From Kribbella steppae (GTDB taxonomy: Bacteria > Actinomycetota > Actinomycetes > Propionibacteriales > Kribbellaceae), in NCBI RefSeq assembly GCF_004342025.1, contig NZ_SLWN01000010.1, positions 205,561 through 269,560 on the forward strand: a stretch of 64,000 nt of DNA, given 5' to 3'. The notes under the pieces were generated by a model, which was given only the letters and a program-made list of their open reading frames with translations, searched no databases and had not been told where the DNA came from. Below, piece by piece: positions 16,019 through 24,250 of the stretch. Positions within the stretch are counted from its first letter, which is position 1; each line of letters begins with the position of its first letter. A program made the translations under genes and the position numbers.

Positions 16019-18111
16019 CCCAGGTAACCGCCCCGGGGCCTGACGTTCAGGTCTCCGAGGCTCTGCAGCCGGTACGACGGCTCCGGGTGGCGAGCGTGTT
16101 CGTCATCGCCACCGTGGCCGTCGTACTGCTGGCTGCTGTACACCTCACCCAGGGCACGTCGTCGGTGAACGCCGGTGACCTGCTCCGGCTGCTGGTCGGG
16201 CAGGGCACGGACAACTCGGCCAACGTGTTGATCGCGTCCCGGCTGCCGCGGCTGCTGGCCGGCGTACTGGTCGGGGTGGCGCTCGGTTTCGCGGGCGCGG
16301 GGTTGCAGTCGCTGGCGCGGAACCCACTCGCCTCACCGGACACGTTGGGGGTCAACGCCGGGGCGTATCTCGCGGTCGTCGTCGTGGCCGCGTTCGGGGT
16401 TTCGTTGCCGGTGTTGCCCGCCGGAGGAGTCGCCTTCCTCGGCGGGCTGGCGGCCGCCGTCCTGGTGCTCGCCTTGTCCGCCGGCGGCTCGTCCGGGCCG
16501 ACCCGGCTGATCCTGGCCGGCTCGGCCGTCGCGATGGCGCTGGCCGGTGTGACGACGTTGCTGCTGCTCCTCTATCGAGAGGAGACGGTCGGCACGTTCG
16601 CGTGGGGCGCGGGCACGCTGGTCCAGACGGACCTCAGGGCGGTCACCCAGATGACAGCGGTCGTTGCCGTCGGCATCATCGGATCGATGCTGCTGGCGCC
16701 GAAGCTCGACCTCCTCGGCCTGGGTGACGACACGGCGTCGGTGCTGGGAGTTCACGTACGACGAGTGCGCGTACTGATCACCCTGTTGACGGTGCTGTTG
16801 TCCGCCGCAGCGGTCACTGTTGCCGGACCGGTCGGCTTCGTCGGCCTGGTAGCGCCGGTGCTGGTGCGGCTGATCGCTCCGCTGGTGCCGGGGTTGTTGC
16901 GGCATCGCGTACTGCTTCCGATGAGCGGGCTGGCCGGCGTACTGGTCGTTCTCAGTGCGGACGTCGTACTCCGGGCTGTGCTTGGCGGTCAGGCCGGGGT
17001 GGAGATCCCGACCGGTGTGATGACGATGATGGTCGGTGCGGTCGTGCTGGTGTGGCTGGCGCGGCGGTATCGGGATTCAGGGCCGAGCCGGACACCGGGT
17101 GGTGCGAGTTCGGGTCTGCGCAGCGTGCGGACGTTCTGGATCGTCACGGGTGTGCTCGTCGTACTGCTGGTCGTCGCCGGCGTACTGGCGATGCTGGCCG
17201 GCGATGCGTTCCTGCGCACGGGCGATGTCGTCAACTGGGTCAACGGGCAGTCCGGCCGGGCGATCACCTACGTGCTCGATCAGCGGTTCCCGCGGGTCCT
17301 GTCCGCTGTGCTGTGCGGCGCGGCCCTCGCGATCGCGGGTACGACGGTCCAAGCGGTGTGCCGGAATCCGTTGGCCGAGCCGGGGATCCTCGGTATCACC
17401 GGCGGGGCCGGCGTCGGTGCCGTGGTCACGCTCGTACTGTTGCCGTCAGCAAGCATCTGGCTACTGTCGGGTGTCGCCGCGCTGGCCGCGCTCGGCACGT
17501 TCGCGCTGGTCTATCTGGTGTCGTGGCGGGGCGGACTGAGCTCTGACCGGCTGGTCCTGATCGGTGTCGGTGTGTCGTCGGGGGCGACCGCGATCATCAC
17601 GTTGCTGATCGTCGCCACCGATCCGTGGAACCTCAGCATGGCAATGACGTGGCTGTCCGGCAGCACCTACGGTCGGACGTTGCCGCAGGTCGCGCCGGTT
17701 GCGATTGCGCTGTTGGTGTTCACCCCGGTGGTCGTCCACGCCCGGCGCGAGCTCGATCTGCTGGCGCTGGACGACGACGTACCGCGGATTCTCGGCGTAC
17801 GACTCGAGCGCACCCGACTGACCGCGCTGCTGTGCGCGGCGTTGCTGACCGCGGCGGCTGTGTCCGCGATCGGGGTGGTCGGGTTCGTCGGGCTGGTGGC
17901 GCCACATGCCGCCCGGGCACTGGTCGGTGGGCGGCACACCCGGATCCTGCCGGTCGCCGCGCTGCTCGGCGCGATTCTGGTCAGCGTCGCGGACAGTCTC
18001 GGCCGCACGCTGCTGGCTCCGGCGCAGATCCCGGCAGGTCTGCTCACCGCGCTGATCGGAGCGCCGTACTTCGTTTACCTGCTGTGGCGGACCCGGGTCC
18101 CGAACCGCTGA
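16015..18111 (+). CDS. Fused tandem FecCD permease (FhuB-type)
   Basis: 698 residues containing two FecCD permease units (about 20-340 and 370-698) in one chain, each with roughly ten membrane helices and the conserved loop GFVGLVAPHAARALVG or its equivalent that docks the ATPase. This is the FhuB arrangement, so one chain forms the whole pore. The start is TTG at 16015, overlapping the binding-protein stop. Third gene of the iron-box operon. Confidence 0.9.
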   Translation: MTQVTAPGPDVQVSEALQPVRRLRVASVFVIATVAVVLLAAVHLTQGTSSVNAGDLLRLLVGQGTDNSANVLIASRLPRLLAGVLVGVALGFAGAGLQSLARNPLASPDTLGVNAGAYLAVVVVAAFGVSLPVLPAGGVAFLGGLAAAVLVLALSAGGSSGPTRLILAGSAVAMALAGVTTLLLLLYREETVGTFAWGAGTLVQTDLRAVTQMTAVVAVGIIGSMLLAPKLDLLGLGDDTASVLGVHVRRVRVLITLLTVLLSAAAVTVAGPVGFVGLVAPVLVRLIAPLVPGLLRHRVLLPMSGLAGVLVVLSADVVLRAVLGGQAGVEIPTGVMTMMVGAVVLVWLARRYRDSGPSRTPGGASSGLRSVRTFWIVTGVLVVLLVVAGVLAMLAGDAFLRTGDVVNWVNGQSGRAITYVLDQRFPRVLSAVLCGAALAIAGTTVQAVCRNPLAEPGILGITGGAGVGAVVTLVLLPSASIWLLSGVAALAALGTFALVYLVSWRGGLSSDRLVLIGVGVSSGATAIITLLIVATDPWNLSMAMTWLSGSTYGRTLPQVAPVAIALLVFTPVVVHARRELDLLALDDDVPRILGVRLERTRLTALLCAALLTAAAVSAIGVVGFVGLVAPHAARALVGGRHTRILPVAALLGAILVSVADSLGRTLLAPAQIPAGLLTALIGAPYFVYLLWRTRVPNR

Positions 18112-18678
18112 TCAGCCGGCGGCCTTTGCGGCGGCCTTCTTCTGCTGCTTGAACTCGCGGACCTTCAGCAGCGAGTCCGCGTCCACGACGTCCGCGACCG
18201 ACCGGTACCCGTCGAGCGCGTAGTCTCCCGCGACCGCCTCCCAGCCCTCGGGCCGGACGCCGAGCTGCTTGGCCAGCAACGCCACGAAGATCTGAGCCTT
18301 CTGCTTGCCGAAGCCGGGGAGCTCTTGCACGCGCTTGAACAGCTCCTTACCGGTCGTCGGCTCCGTCCACAGTCGCGTTACGTCACCGTCGTACCTGGAC
18401 TCGACCAACGCGGCCAGCTCCTGCAGGCGGGCAGCCATCGAACCGGGGAACCGATGGATCGCCGGGGGCTGGGTGCACAGTTCCTTGAACGCCTCCGGGT
18501 CAGCGGCAGCGATCGCCGCCGGATCCAGGGTGCCGAACCGGCTGAGCACCTTCCAGCCACCTCGGAAGGCGTGCTCCATCCCGTACTGCTGATCCAGCAT
18601 CATCCCGAGCACGACAGCGAACGGGTACTCGTCGAGGACCTTGTCGGCATCAGGCAGGTTGGTCATCTGGAAGCCCAT
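18112..18678 (-). CDS. HhH-GPD-type base-excision repair protein
   Basis: 188 residues. LPGFGKQKAQIFVALLAKQLGV is a helix-hairpin-helix and VVLGMMLDQQ starts the glycosylase-like helical domain; this is a small actinobacterial HhH-GPD family with uncertain lesion specificity. No C-terminal Fe-S cysteines are visible. I use ATG 18678; ATG 18666 is possible. It converges with the permease gene without a gap. Confidence 0.75.
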   Translation of the reverse strand: MGFQMTNLPDADKVLDEYPFAVVLGMMLDQQYGMEHAFRGGWKVLSRFGTLDPAAIAAADPEAFKELCTQPPAIHRFPGSMAARLQELAALVESRYDGDVTRLWTEPTTGKELFKRVQELPGFGKQKAQIFVALLAKQLGVRPEGWEAVAGDYALDGYRSVADVVDADSLLKVREFKQQKKAAAKAAG

Positions 18679-18796
18679 CACCGCATCATCTCACGGGGCG
18701 TGGTGCGGGATGTCCCTTGTGCTGGGACGAGGTCTCTGCCGAAACAGCTCCGGGCGGCCTATGCTCAGCCGGGGGCAGCCGACGGGAGGAGCACGG

Positions 18797-19387
18797 ATGG
18801 ACATCCGGGATCTGGATCGTAGGGCCGGTGCGGTACTCGGGGAAGTGATCATGCAGGTGCGCCCCGAGCACCTGTGGTTCCCGACCCCCTGCCCGGACTG
18901 GACTGTCCGTGGTCTGCTCCGCCACATCGTCAGCGAGAACGAGGGGTTCGCCGCCGCGGCCCTGAACGGTTCGGCTCAGGTCCAGGCGTGGAACGGCGGC
19001 CGGCTCGGGGACAACCCGGCCGGTGCCTACCGGCGGTCCAACGTGGGCGTCTCGGAGGCGTTCGCCGACGGCGGGGCGCTGGACCGGCTGATGGAGGTCC
19101 GCGAGTACGGCTCGTTCCCGCGCCGGATCGCGCTGACCTTCCACCTACTCGACTGCGTCATCCACGCCTGGGACCTGGCCCGGGCCATCGACGTCCCGTA
19201 CGACCCGCCGCCGGACCTGGTCGAGCAAGCGTTCGCGTTGGCCCGCAAGATCCCGGACACCGACACGGCCCGGGGTCCTGGCGCCGCGTTCGAGCGCAGC
19301 GTCAAGGTCCCCGGCGACGCGTCCGACTTCGACCAGCTACTCGGCCTCCTCGGCCGCAACCCCGACTGGGTTTCCCCGTTCGACTAG
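18797..19387 (+). CDS. TIGR03086-type DinB-like, mycothiol-dependent domain protein
   Basis: 196 residues of a four-helix DinB/maleylpyruvate-isomerase-like bundle. LWFPTPCPDWTVRGLLRHIVSENEG and FHLLDCVIHAWDLARAI supply the conserved histidines that bind metal in this superfamily. Members use mycothiol, a thiol restricted to actinobacteria; the reaction is unknown. GGGAGGA lies 6 bases before ATG 18797. Its 3' end overlaps the convergent monooxygenase gene by 51 bases. Confidence 0.8.
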   Translation: MDIRDLDRRAGAVLGEVIMQVRPEHLWFPTPCPDWTVRGLLRHIVSENEGFAAAALNGSAQVQAWNGGRLGDNPAGAYRRSNVGVSEAFADGGALDRLMEVREYGSFPRRIALTFHLLDCVIHAWDLARAIDVPYDPPPDLVEQAFALARKIPDTDTARGPGAAFERSVKVPGDASDFDQLLGLLGRNPDWVSPFD

Positions 19388-20581
19388 CGGGGTGTACGCC
19401 TTCAGTTCGATCTTGTCCGGTACGGCGGCGGCCAGTTTCGCGAGGAGGCCGGTGAACGGACGCGACATCATCAAGCGGATCTGGGCGTTGCGTAACGAGA
19501 TCCCGACGGCCGTCATCGGCATCGCCATCCTGATCCCGCCCGGCGGCAGTTCCATCCGCTGGTCGACGTACGCCTGCAGTTGAGCCTGGTACGACGGGAA
19601 GGCCCGGACGTGATCGCCCTCCGCGGCGGCCAGTTCACCGGCGAGGACGTACGCACCGACGAGTGACAGCGCGGTCCCGTGTCCGGCCAATGGCGAACCG
19701 CAGTACCCGGCATCACCGACGAGCACGACCCGGCCGCGGGACCACTCCGGTACGACGACGCGGCTCGTGCTGTCGAAGTAGAAGTCGTCCGCGTCGCGCA
19801 GCGCGGTGAGGATGTGGTCGGTGTGCCAGCCGAGACCTTTGAAGCGCTGTGTCAGCAGTGCCTTCTGGGCATCGACATCGCGCCGGTCGTAGCTGAGGAC
19901 GGGGGAGCGGAAGCTCAGCAGGGCCTTGGCGTACCGCGGGTCGTGGTCCGGCCGCAGTCCGACCCAGCGACCACCGGGTGCGGAGTAGATCTTCATCCAG
20001 TGGTTCAGCGGTTCGGGTGTCTCGACGGAGAAGAACGACCCGTAGCCGCCGAGGTGCTGGACGAACTGCTCCTCCGGCCCGAAGGCCAGCTTCCGGACCC
20101 GCGAGTGCACCCCGTCCGCGCCAACCACCAGGTCGAACCGCCGCTGCGATCCACTGGTGAAGGTGACGGACACTCCGGCTGTGTCCTGGTCCAGTGCGGC
20201 GATCGAGTCGCCGTACAGGTACTCGATCTCACCCGCGATCGCGTCGTTCAGGATCCCGGCCAGGTCGCCGCGGAGGATCTCGATGTCGGCGACCGGGCCG
20301 GCGCCGTCGAGCAGTTCGGCCGGCATCGCGGCGCCGGTGCGGCCGTTGGCCCGAACATACTCGAGGCCGCGCTCGTGCAACTGTGCCCGCTTGATCGCCG
20401 GCATCAGGCCCATTCGCTCGACCACCACCTTGGAGATCCCGCGGATGTCGATGGTCTGCCCGCCGGGCCGCGGTGCCGGCGCGATCTCGACGATCGTGGG
20501 GGTGAACCCGTGCCGCCGCAGCCAGTAGGCCAGGGCCGGTCCCGCGATCCCGCCGCCGGAGATCAGCACGCTCTTCGTCAT
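19337..20581 (-). CDS. FAD-dependent monooxygenase (PHBH/TetX-like)
   Basis: 414 residues with the class A flavin monooxygenase motifs: Rossmann GGGIAGPALAYWLRRHG near the N-terminus, DG in VVGADGVHSRVR, and GDAGYCGSPLAGHGTALSL for the FAD ribityl. These enzymes hydroxylate aromatics or inactivate drugs such as tetracyclines and rifamycins; the substrate is unknown. ATG 20581 has GAGAGGAA upstream. It is divergent from a GntR-TetR fusion regulator, which probably controls it through the inverted repeats between them. Confidence 0.88.
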   Translation of the reverse strand: MTKSVLISGGGIAGPALAYWLRRHGFTPTIVEIAPAPRPGGQTIDIRGISKVVVERMGLMPAIKRAQLHERGLEYVRANGRTGAAMPAELLDGAGPVADIEILRGDLAGILNDAIAGEIEYLYGDSIAALDQDTAGVSVTFTSGSQRRFDLVVGADGVHSRVRKLAFGPEEQFVQHLGGYGSFFSVETPEPLNHWMKIYSAPGGRWVGLRPDHDPRYAKALLSFRSPVLSYDRRDVDAQKALLTQRFKGLGWHTDHILTALRDADDFYFDSTSRVVVPEWSRGRVVLVGDAGYCGSPLAGHGTALSLVGAYVLAGELAAAEGDHVRAFPSYQAQLQAYVDQRMELPPGGIRMAMPMTAVGISLRNAQIRLMMSRPFTGLLAKLAAAVPDKIELKAYTPLVERGNPVGVAAEEAE

Positions 20582-20601
20582 GGTGGGTTCCTCTCGTGGA
20601 G

Positions 20602-20678
20602 CTAGTGCGCTTACGCTGTACACGTACACCGTGTGGTGCACTGCTGCCGGTCGTCTACCGGCGCCTGAAGCGCACTAG
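20602..20678. promoter_or_regulatory. Divergent operator region with nested inverted repeats
   Basis: CTAGTGCGCTT (20602-20612) and AAGCGCACTAG (20668-20678) are perfect inverted 11-mers 55 bases apart, one near each divergent start. Between them TGTAC-AC-GTACA (20617-20628) is a tighter palindrome. Two spaced sites plus a central one suit a repressor with two DNA-binding domains, such as the adjacent GntR-TetR fusion. Confidence 0.55.
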
Positions 20679-20692
20679 TACAGGAGAGAGTG

Positions 20693-21595
20693 ATGGCTGA
20701 AGCGCCGTACCGGGTGATAGCGGCCGAGCTCCGGCGCCGGATCGACGCGGGCGAGCTGGGTCCAGGAGACCGGGTGCCCTCCACCCGGGCGCTGGTCCGG
20801 GAGTTCGGTGTCGCCATGGCAACAGCAACCAAGGCGCTTCAGGTGCTTCAACAACAGGACCTCGTCCAAGCGCTCCCTGGAGTCGGCACAGTCGTCGGGC
20901 CCCGGACCGTGCGCGTCCGCCCGGCCCAGCCGTCGCGTGAACTCAACCGCGACGAGGTGGTCAGGATCGCGATCGCGATCGCGGATGCCGAGGGGCTCGC
21001 GTCGTTGTCGATGCGACGGATCGCGGCCGAGCTCGGGGTGTCGACGATGGCGCTGTACCGGTACGTCGGTGGCAAGGACGCGCTGGTGTTGCGGATGGTC
21101 GACACGGCGATCGGCGAGTTCCCGTTGCGGCCGGTGGAAAGTTGGCGGGCCGAGATCGAGGCCGTGGCCCGGCTGCAATGGACGGCGTACCGGCGGCATC
21201 TCTGGCTGGCGAGTGCGATCAGCCTCAGCCGTCCTCAGGCCCTGCCGAACCTGCTGCCGCACACGGACGCCGTACTGCGTGCGCTCGGTCCGTTCGGGCT
21301 CGACGGCAGTACGGCGCTCTACACCGCGATCACCGTGTTCGCCTACGTCCGTGGCGTCGCGCTGGCGATGGAGGCCGAGGTCCAGGCCGAGCAGGACACC
21401 GGGATGACCGCGGACGAATGGGCCGACCAGCACATCGGTCCGATCGCCACCATGATCAGCCTGAAGGACCTGGCCGGTTTCCGGGCGGTCTTCCAGCCCG
21501 GTTTCGACTTCGACTACGACCTGGACCAACTGTTCGAGTTGGGTCTCGAACTGGTCCTGGACGGTCTCGAGGTGAAGCTGTCCCGGCTACGCTGA
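20693..21595 (+). CDS. GntR-TetR fusion transcriptional regulator
   Basis: 300 residues with two DNA-binding modules in series. Residues 1-68 are a GntR winged helix (YRVIAAELRRRIDAGELGPGDRVPSTRALVREFGV). Residues 80-130 are a TetR helix-turn-helix (LSMRRIAAELGVSTMALYRYVGGKDALV), followed by a TetR C-terminal ligand domain. ATG 20693 has AGGAGA upstream. The architecture is known in actinobacteria, usually beside drug-modifying or efflux genes. Here it faces an FAD monooxygenase. Confidence 0.88.
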   Translation: MAEAPYRVIAAELRRRIDAGELGPGDRVPSTRALVREFGVAMATATKALQVLQQQDLVQALPGVGTVVGPRTVRVRPAQPSRELNRDEVVRIAIAIADAEGLASLSMRRIAAELGVSTMALYRYVGGKDALVLRMVDTAIGEFPLRPVESWRAEIEAVARLQWTAYRRHLWLASAISLSRPQALPNLLPHTDAVLRALGPFGLDGSTALYTAITVFAYVRGVALAMEAEVQAEQDTGMTADEWADQHIGPIATMISLKDLAGFRAVFQPGFDFDYDLDQLFELGLELVLDGLEVKLSRLR

Positions 21596-21628
21596 GTGCA
21601 TACAGCGCCAACAGCCGTGGAGGTGCCG

Positions 21629-22504
21629 ATGGAGCCGGTGTTCGCACCTGACGTTCCCGACGGCGTACGGCGGTTGTACGAGCGCAGACCCGAGTTGTTC
21701 GTACCGGCCGGGCAGCCGAAGCCGAAGCGGGAGACGTCCTGGTCGGTCGCGCCGGGGAACACGTTCGGCACCCTGCTGGTCTGGCTCGCGGTCTGCGTCG
21801 GTGGCTGGATCCTGGCCGTGATCATCATGGCCGGGACCCTGCCGGCCGAGGTCGCCGCCTGGTCCGCCGTGGTGCTGGCCGGGATCGCGGTGGTCGCCAC
21901 CGCCGGGATCCTGGTCATGTCCGGGTTCGAGGATCGCGGCCACAAGGCGGTCCGCCGGCAGCATGGGAAGTACCTGCTCTCCGACGACTTCGACGACGAG
22001 GCCCGCCGATTGCTGGGCCGGGCCCAGCGTGCGGTGAAAACGGTGCTTGAGGCAACAGTCACCCGGCGCGGGCTGCTGGACGAGGTGAAGAACGACCTGG
22101 TCCTGCCCGAACAGCTCTGGGATATCGCCCAGGTGCTGCGCGAGCAGTCCATCCTGCGCGCCCGTCAGCGCGAGATCGCCCGCGGGATGGCGACGGCCGA
22201 ACTGGAGGCCGTGCTCGGGCCGCAGCGCCGCGCACTCGCGCTCTCGGTCGACGCGATCAAACGCAAGGTCGACCTCCTCGATCGGTACGCCGATCGCGTC
22301 CGCTCGGCCGATGCCGCCCTCCGGGCCGAGGCCGCGCTCGAGGACGGCGACCGCTACATCGAACTCCTGGCGCGGACGGAACCGGCCGGCGACACCTCGG
22401 TCGTCCAGGGTTTCGCCGACGAGGCGGGCGCCCTGCGCGACACCCTCACCCGCAGCATCAACGCGGCCCGCGACGCCGGCCGGACGCTAGCCCTGCCCGA
22501 GTAG
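21629..22504 (+). CDS. Two-helix membrane protein with long cytoplasmic helical domain
   Basis: 291 residues. Two hydrophobic segments near 45-90 are followed by about 190 residues rich in charged helices (QREIARGMATAELEAVLGPQRRALALSVDAIKRKVDLLDRYADRV), likely coiled coil. No enzyme motif is visible and I do not recognise the family. GGAGG lies 5 bases before ATG 21629. The gene follows the fusion regulator by 33 bases and overlaps the convergent epimerase gene by 18 bases. Confidence 0.65.
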   Translation: MEPVFAPDVPDGVRRLYERRPELFVPAGQPKPKRETSWSVAPGNTFGTLLVWLAVCVGGWILAVIIMAGTLPAEVAAWSAVVLAGIAVVATAGILVMSGFEDRGHKAVRRQHGKYLLSDDFDDEARRLLGRAQRAVKTVLEATVTRRGLLDEVKNDLVLPEQLWDIAQVLREQSILRARQREIARGMATAELEAVLGPQRRALALSVDAIKRKVDLLDRYADRVRSADAALRAEAALEDGDRYIELLARTEPAGDTSVVQGFADEAGALRDTLTRSINAARDAGRTLALPE

Positions 22505-23434
22505 CTTCTGCTCGTCCTCCGCGGACAGACCGACATCGAGCGGCGGTTCGCCACGGTCGCGGTCCCAGGCGAGGACGTCGGCGACGGTCTGCCGCAGCGG
22601 CGTGACCGGCATCCCGGCCGCCCGCGCCTTCGCCGGGTTGCGCCGCCGCTCACCCGCCTCCTCCACAGCCTCGACCAGCGGGAATCGCGCCGGTACGGCG
22701 TCCACCGGCACCTGCACCAACTCCACGGAGGTGCCGGAGAGTTCGGCCGCCGTCTCGATCAGCTCGGCGATCGTGCTGAACGGACCGACCGCGTTGAACG
22801 CACCCGACCGCCCGTCCGTGATCAGTTGGACGACGAGCCGCCCGAGATCCCGGCTGTCGATCAGCTGCAGCGGCTGCTCGGGCCTGGTCGGCAAGGCGAC
22901 CCGCCCGCCGCGCCCGCCGCGTCTGATCCAGTACACGACCGTGCTCGTCGAGTCGCCCGGGCCGGTCACCTTCCCGGGCCGCACGATGGTCGCGCGATCG
23001 CCGTACCGCTCGAGCACGTCGTCCTCGCAGGCGACCTTGCACGGACCGTACGTGTCGTTCGTCAGTACGGCGGCCGCCCGCAGTGGCGGACGGCGTGCGG
23101 CGTTCTCGTCGGTGCCCGGCGGCAGATCGCGTACGTAGACGGCGTGGCTCGAGACGAACACGTACCGGCCGACCCGGTCGCCCAGCACGTCCATCGCATC
23201 GTCGACGTGCTTGCTCTGGTAACCGCTCAGGTCGACGACGACGTCCCACTCGCCGGTCCGCAGCGCCGCGTAGTCGCCGGTGTCGCGATCCCCGACCAGT
23301 TGCGTGACCTCCGGCGGGAGGTCGGTGCCGCTCTTGCCTCGACTGAAGGACGCCACCTCGGCGCCTTGGTCGAGCGCGTCAGCCATGACCGCGCGCCCGA
23401 CGAACCCGTTACCGCCCAGCATCAGAATCCGCAC
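22487..23434 (-). CDS. NAD-dependent epimerase/reductase (extended SDR-like)
   Basis: 315 residues. LGGNGFVGRAV is the N-terminal Rossmann motif; YVFVSSHAVYVRDLPPG and the downstream Y-x3-K-like TYGPCKVACEDDV place it in atypical extended SDRs. The late tail (EPPLDVGLSAEDEQKLLGQ) is typical of actinobacterial reductases of this type. The start is GTG 23434. Substrate unknown. Confidence 0.8.
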   Translation of the reverse strand: MRILMLGGNGFVGRAVMADALDQGAEVASFSRGKSGTDLPPEVTQLVGDRDTGDYAALRTGEWDVVVDLSGYQSKHVDDAMDVLGDRVGRYVFVSSHAVYVRDLPPGTDENAARRPPLRAAAVLTNDTYGPCKVACEDDVLERYGDRATIVRPGKVTGPGDSTSTVVYWIRRGGRGGRVALPTRPEQPLQLIDSRDLGRLVVQLITDGRSGAFNAVGPFSTIAELIETAAELSGTSVELVQVPVDAVPARFPLVEAVEEAGERRRNPAKARAAGMPVTPLRQTVADVLAWDRDRGEPPLDVGLSAEDEQKLLGQG

Positions 23435-23488
23435 AACCTCTGACCGTAACCCTCCTGATGCGTTGGCGCATCCGAATAGGCTCCGACC

Positions 23489-24163
23489 ATGACGAACACG
23501 GTGGTGGTTGCCGGAGGCACCGGGGCGCTCGGGGCCGCGGTGACGGCGGAGTTCCTACAGGCCGGCTGGCGGGTCGTCGTCCCAGGACGGACCGAGGAGT
23601 CACTCGCCCGGCTCGGCACCGATCCGGCGCTGAACCCGATCGTCGCCGACCCCTTCGACCCAGCCGGTACGGCGGACGTCGTCGCGCTCGCCACGTCGGA
23701 CGAGACCGCACCCCTGACCGCACTGGTCAACCTCGTCGGCGGATTCGCCTCCGGCTCGCGGGTGCACGAGACGCCGGTCGAGGAGTTCGAGAAACAGCTC
23801 CGGCTCAACCTGCGACCGACGTACCTGATGACCCAGGCCGTGCTTCCGCATCTGCTCGCCGCCGGCGGCGGGGCCATCGTGTGTACGTCGAGCGGTGCGG
23901 CGCTGCGACCGTTCTCCGGGGCGGCCGGGTACATCACCGCGAAGGCCGGCGTGATCGCGTTCGCCGACGCCCTGCACGCGGAGTACGCACGTGACGGCAT
24001 TCAGGTGAACACCATCATCCCCGGCACCATCGACACCCCGGCCAACCGCGCCGCGATGCCGAACGCCGACACCAGCAAGTGGACCCCGCCGGAACGCATC
24101 GCCGGCGTGGTGCGCACCCTCGTCGAGACCCCCGGCTTTGCGGGCAGTCACCTGCCCGTATGA
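23489..24163 (+). CDS. SDR-family oxidoreductase
   Basis: 224 residues, slightly short for a classical SDR. GGTGALGAAV binds the cofactor, VNLVGGF replaces the NNAG motif, and TSSGAALRPFSGAAGYITAK holds the Ser-Tyr-Lys catalytic set. QVNTIIPGTIDTPANRAAMP is the usual loop after strand 6. The substrate is unknown. It is divergent from the epimerase gene with 54 bases between. Confidence 0.8.
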   Translation: MTNTVVVAGGTGALGAAVTAEFLQAGWRVVVPGRTEESLARLGTDPALNPIVADPFDPAGTADVVALATSDETAPLTALVNLVGGFASGSRVHETPVEEFEKQLRLNLRPTYLMTQAVLPHLLAAGGGAIVCTSSGAALRPFSGAAGYITAKAGVIAFADALHAEYARDGIQVNTIIPGTIDTPANRAAMPNADTSKWTPPERIAGVVRTLVETPGFAGSHLPV

Positions 24164-24250
24164 CAACCGATTGACCCTGTAACACGTCTGAACGGGTACA
24201 GGTGTGGGTACTTGACGCACACTGGTTCTGGGGACGGCGACAGGGGAGCC

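Noticed and set aside
14221..18111. Siderophore biosynthesis locus
   Set aside because: Only import genes are present; no NRPS, IucA/C-type synthetase or hydroxylase gene accompanies them.
24212..24250. TTG start for the LCP gene
   Set aside because: It adds 13 residues without family support; the ATG at 24251 is more likely, although the spacing of its ribosome site is short.
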